Assembly (NCBI GenBank): GCA_937907485.1
Contig: CALESR010000021.1
Span: forward strand, 1-5,340
DNA from: an uncultured Paracoccaceae bacterium
Lineage (GTDB): Bacteria; Pseudomonadota; Alphaproteobacteria; Rhodobacterales; Rhodobacteraceae
DNA length: 5,340 nucleotides
Direction: 5' to 3'
Shown piece by piece: positions 4,778-5,340 of the stretch. The notes under the pieces were generated by a model. That model was not told the DNA's origin, did not search any database, and was given only the letters and a program-made list of their open reading frames with translations. Numbering within the stretch: position 1 is the stretch's first letter; every line of letters begins with the position of its first letter. The position numbers and the translations under genes are program-made.

Positions 4778-5340
4778 TCCAGACCCCCTATCTGCTGTTT
4801 CTGGGCGACGCGCCCGATGCCCTCGCCGCCAAGGTGGCGCAGGGGATCAAGGACTGGCGCCCGGAATATGCCCTTGGCCAATTCCGCCTGCCGGGCTGCA
4901 AGGCGGATATGGGCCTGCCTGACATGACCCTGGCCGAGGCCAAGGCGGCGGGGATCAAGACGCTGGTGATCGGCGTCGCCAACCGGGGCGGGATCATCAG
5001 CCAGAGTTGGAAAAAGGTGCTGGTTCAGGCGCTGGAAGAGGGGTTCGACCTCGCCTCGGGGCTGCACAACCTCTTGCGCGACGAAGAGGATCTGGCGGCG
5101 GTGGCCCGCGCAACGGGACGCGCCCTGCATGACGTGCGGGTGCCCGAGGTGGATTACCCGATCGCCAACGGCGTGAAACGGACCGGCAAGCGGATGCTGG
5201 CGGTCGGCACGGATTGCTCGGTCGGCAAGATGTATACGGCGCTCTGCATGGAAAAGGAGATGCGCGCCCGTGGCATGAACGCCACCTTCCGCGCCACCGG
5301 CCAGACCGGCATCCTGATTACCGGCGGCGGCGTGCCGCTG
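4774..5340 (+). CDS. dgcN: DUF1611-family protein, D-glutamate N-acetyltransferase DgcN (5' part only)
   Basis: There are 189 codons in the window with no stop; the family is usually about 330-350 residues, so roughly the first half is present. The ATG at 4774 has AGGAG (4763-4767) at 6-nt spacing. Residues 1-130 form a Rossmann-like N-terminal DUF1611 domain (YLLFLGDAPDALAAKVAQGI at 6-25, TLVIGVANRGGII at 67-79, DLASGLHNLL at 92-101). The C-terminal domain opens with RMLAVGTDCSVGKMYTAL (140-157). This is a Walker-A-like P-loop with Met in place of the usual Ser/Thr after Lys152, as is normal for this family. FRATGQTGILITGGG (172-186) follows. Family knowledge: DgcN acetylates D-glutamate, and its partner DgcA then converts N-acetyl-D-glutamate to the L form, letting bacteria use D-glutamate as carbon and nitrogen source. 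I expect a dgcA-like dipeptide-epimerase-family gene just downstream, out of view. The family match is firm; the exact reaction in this organism is inferred. Confidence 0.88.
   Translation, partial: MIQTPYLLFLGDAPDALAAKVAQGIKDWRPEYALGQFRLPGCKADMGLPDMTLAEAKAAGIKTLVIGVANRGGIISQSWKKVLVQALEEGFDLASGLHNLLRDEEDLAAVARATGRALHDVRVPEVDYPIANGVKRTGKRMLAVGTDCSVGKMYTALCMEKEMRARGMNATFRATGQTGILITGGGVPL

Noticed and set aside
4699..5130. A 143-codon minus-strand frame antisense to dgcN
   Set aside because: The plus strand encodes conserved DUF1611 motifs with a proper ribosome-binding site; the antisense frame is a shadow.

Overview
This window looks like chromosome from a high-GC alphaproteobacterium, most likely a member of the Rhodobacteraceae (Rhodobacter/Paracoccus type). 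The strongest evidence is the minus-strand gene at 3557-4516. It encodes an almost textbook Rhodobacter-type L-malyl-CoA/beta-methylmalyl-CoA lyase (Mcl1), whose catalytic residues fall at the same numbers I recall for the R. sphaeroides enzyme. The very high GC content produces long antisense reading frames, none of which I regard as genes.

Layout. (1) 1-1816, minus strand: a DEAD-box RNA helicase of the CsdA/DeaD class. It has a DbpA-type RNA-binding domain and an Arg/Pro-rich tail made of 14-residue repeats. Its 3' end lies outside the window. (2) 1817-1937: a divergent control region with a GC-rich inverted repeat, a TATACA box facing the helicase and a small palindrome near the araC start. 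(3) 1938-2786 and 2779-3369, plus strand: a two-gene operon with an 8-nt overlap. The first gene is an AraC-family regulator with a GyrI-like effector-binding domain; the second is a stand-alone GyrI-like protein (COG4832 type). (4) 3370-3556: a convergent gap with a strong hairpin that could stop transcription in both directions. (5) 3557-4516, minus strand: mcl1. (6) 4517-4773: a divergent control region unusually rich in GTTGC/GCAAC motifs. It also holds a 20-codon cysteine-rich mini-ORF ending in an ATGA overlap with the next gene. (7) 4774-5340, plus strand: the 5' part of a DUF1611-family gene, matching the enzyme now called DgcN (D-glutamate N-acetyltransferase). It runs off the window.

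How the genes relate. The araC/GyrI pair is the only clear operon. It reads as a small-molecule sensor that probably controls itself and a partner protein that binds or hydrolyses the same class of compound. mcl1 belongs to the ethylmalonyl-CoA pathway of acetyl-CoA assimilation. DgcN belongs to D-glutamate catabolism and is expected to be followed by dgcA beyond the window edge. The two share a divergent promoter region but no obvious pathway. I found no tRNA, rRNA, CRISPR array, insertion sequence or attachment site.

Nothing here is clearly a wholly new system. The best leads are the GyrI-GyrI operon, the repeated motif in the mcl1/dgcN control region, and the possible cysteine-rich leader peptide of dgcN.
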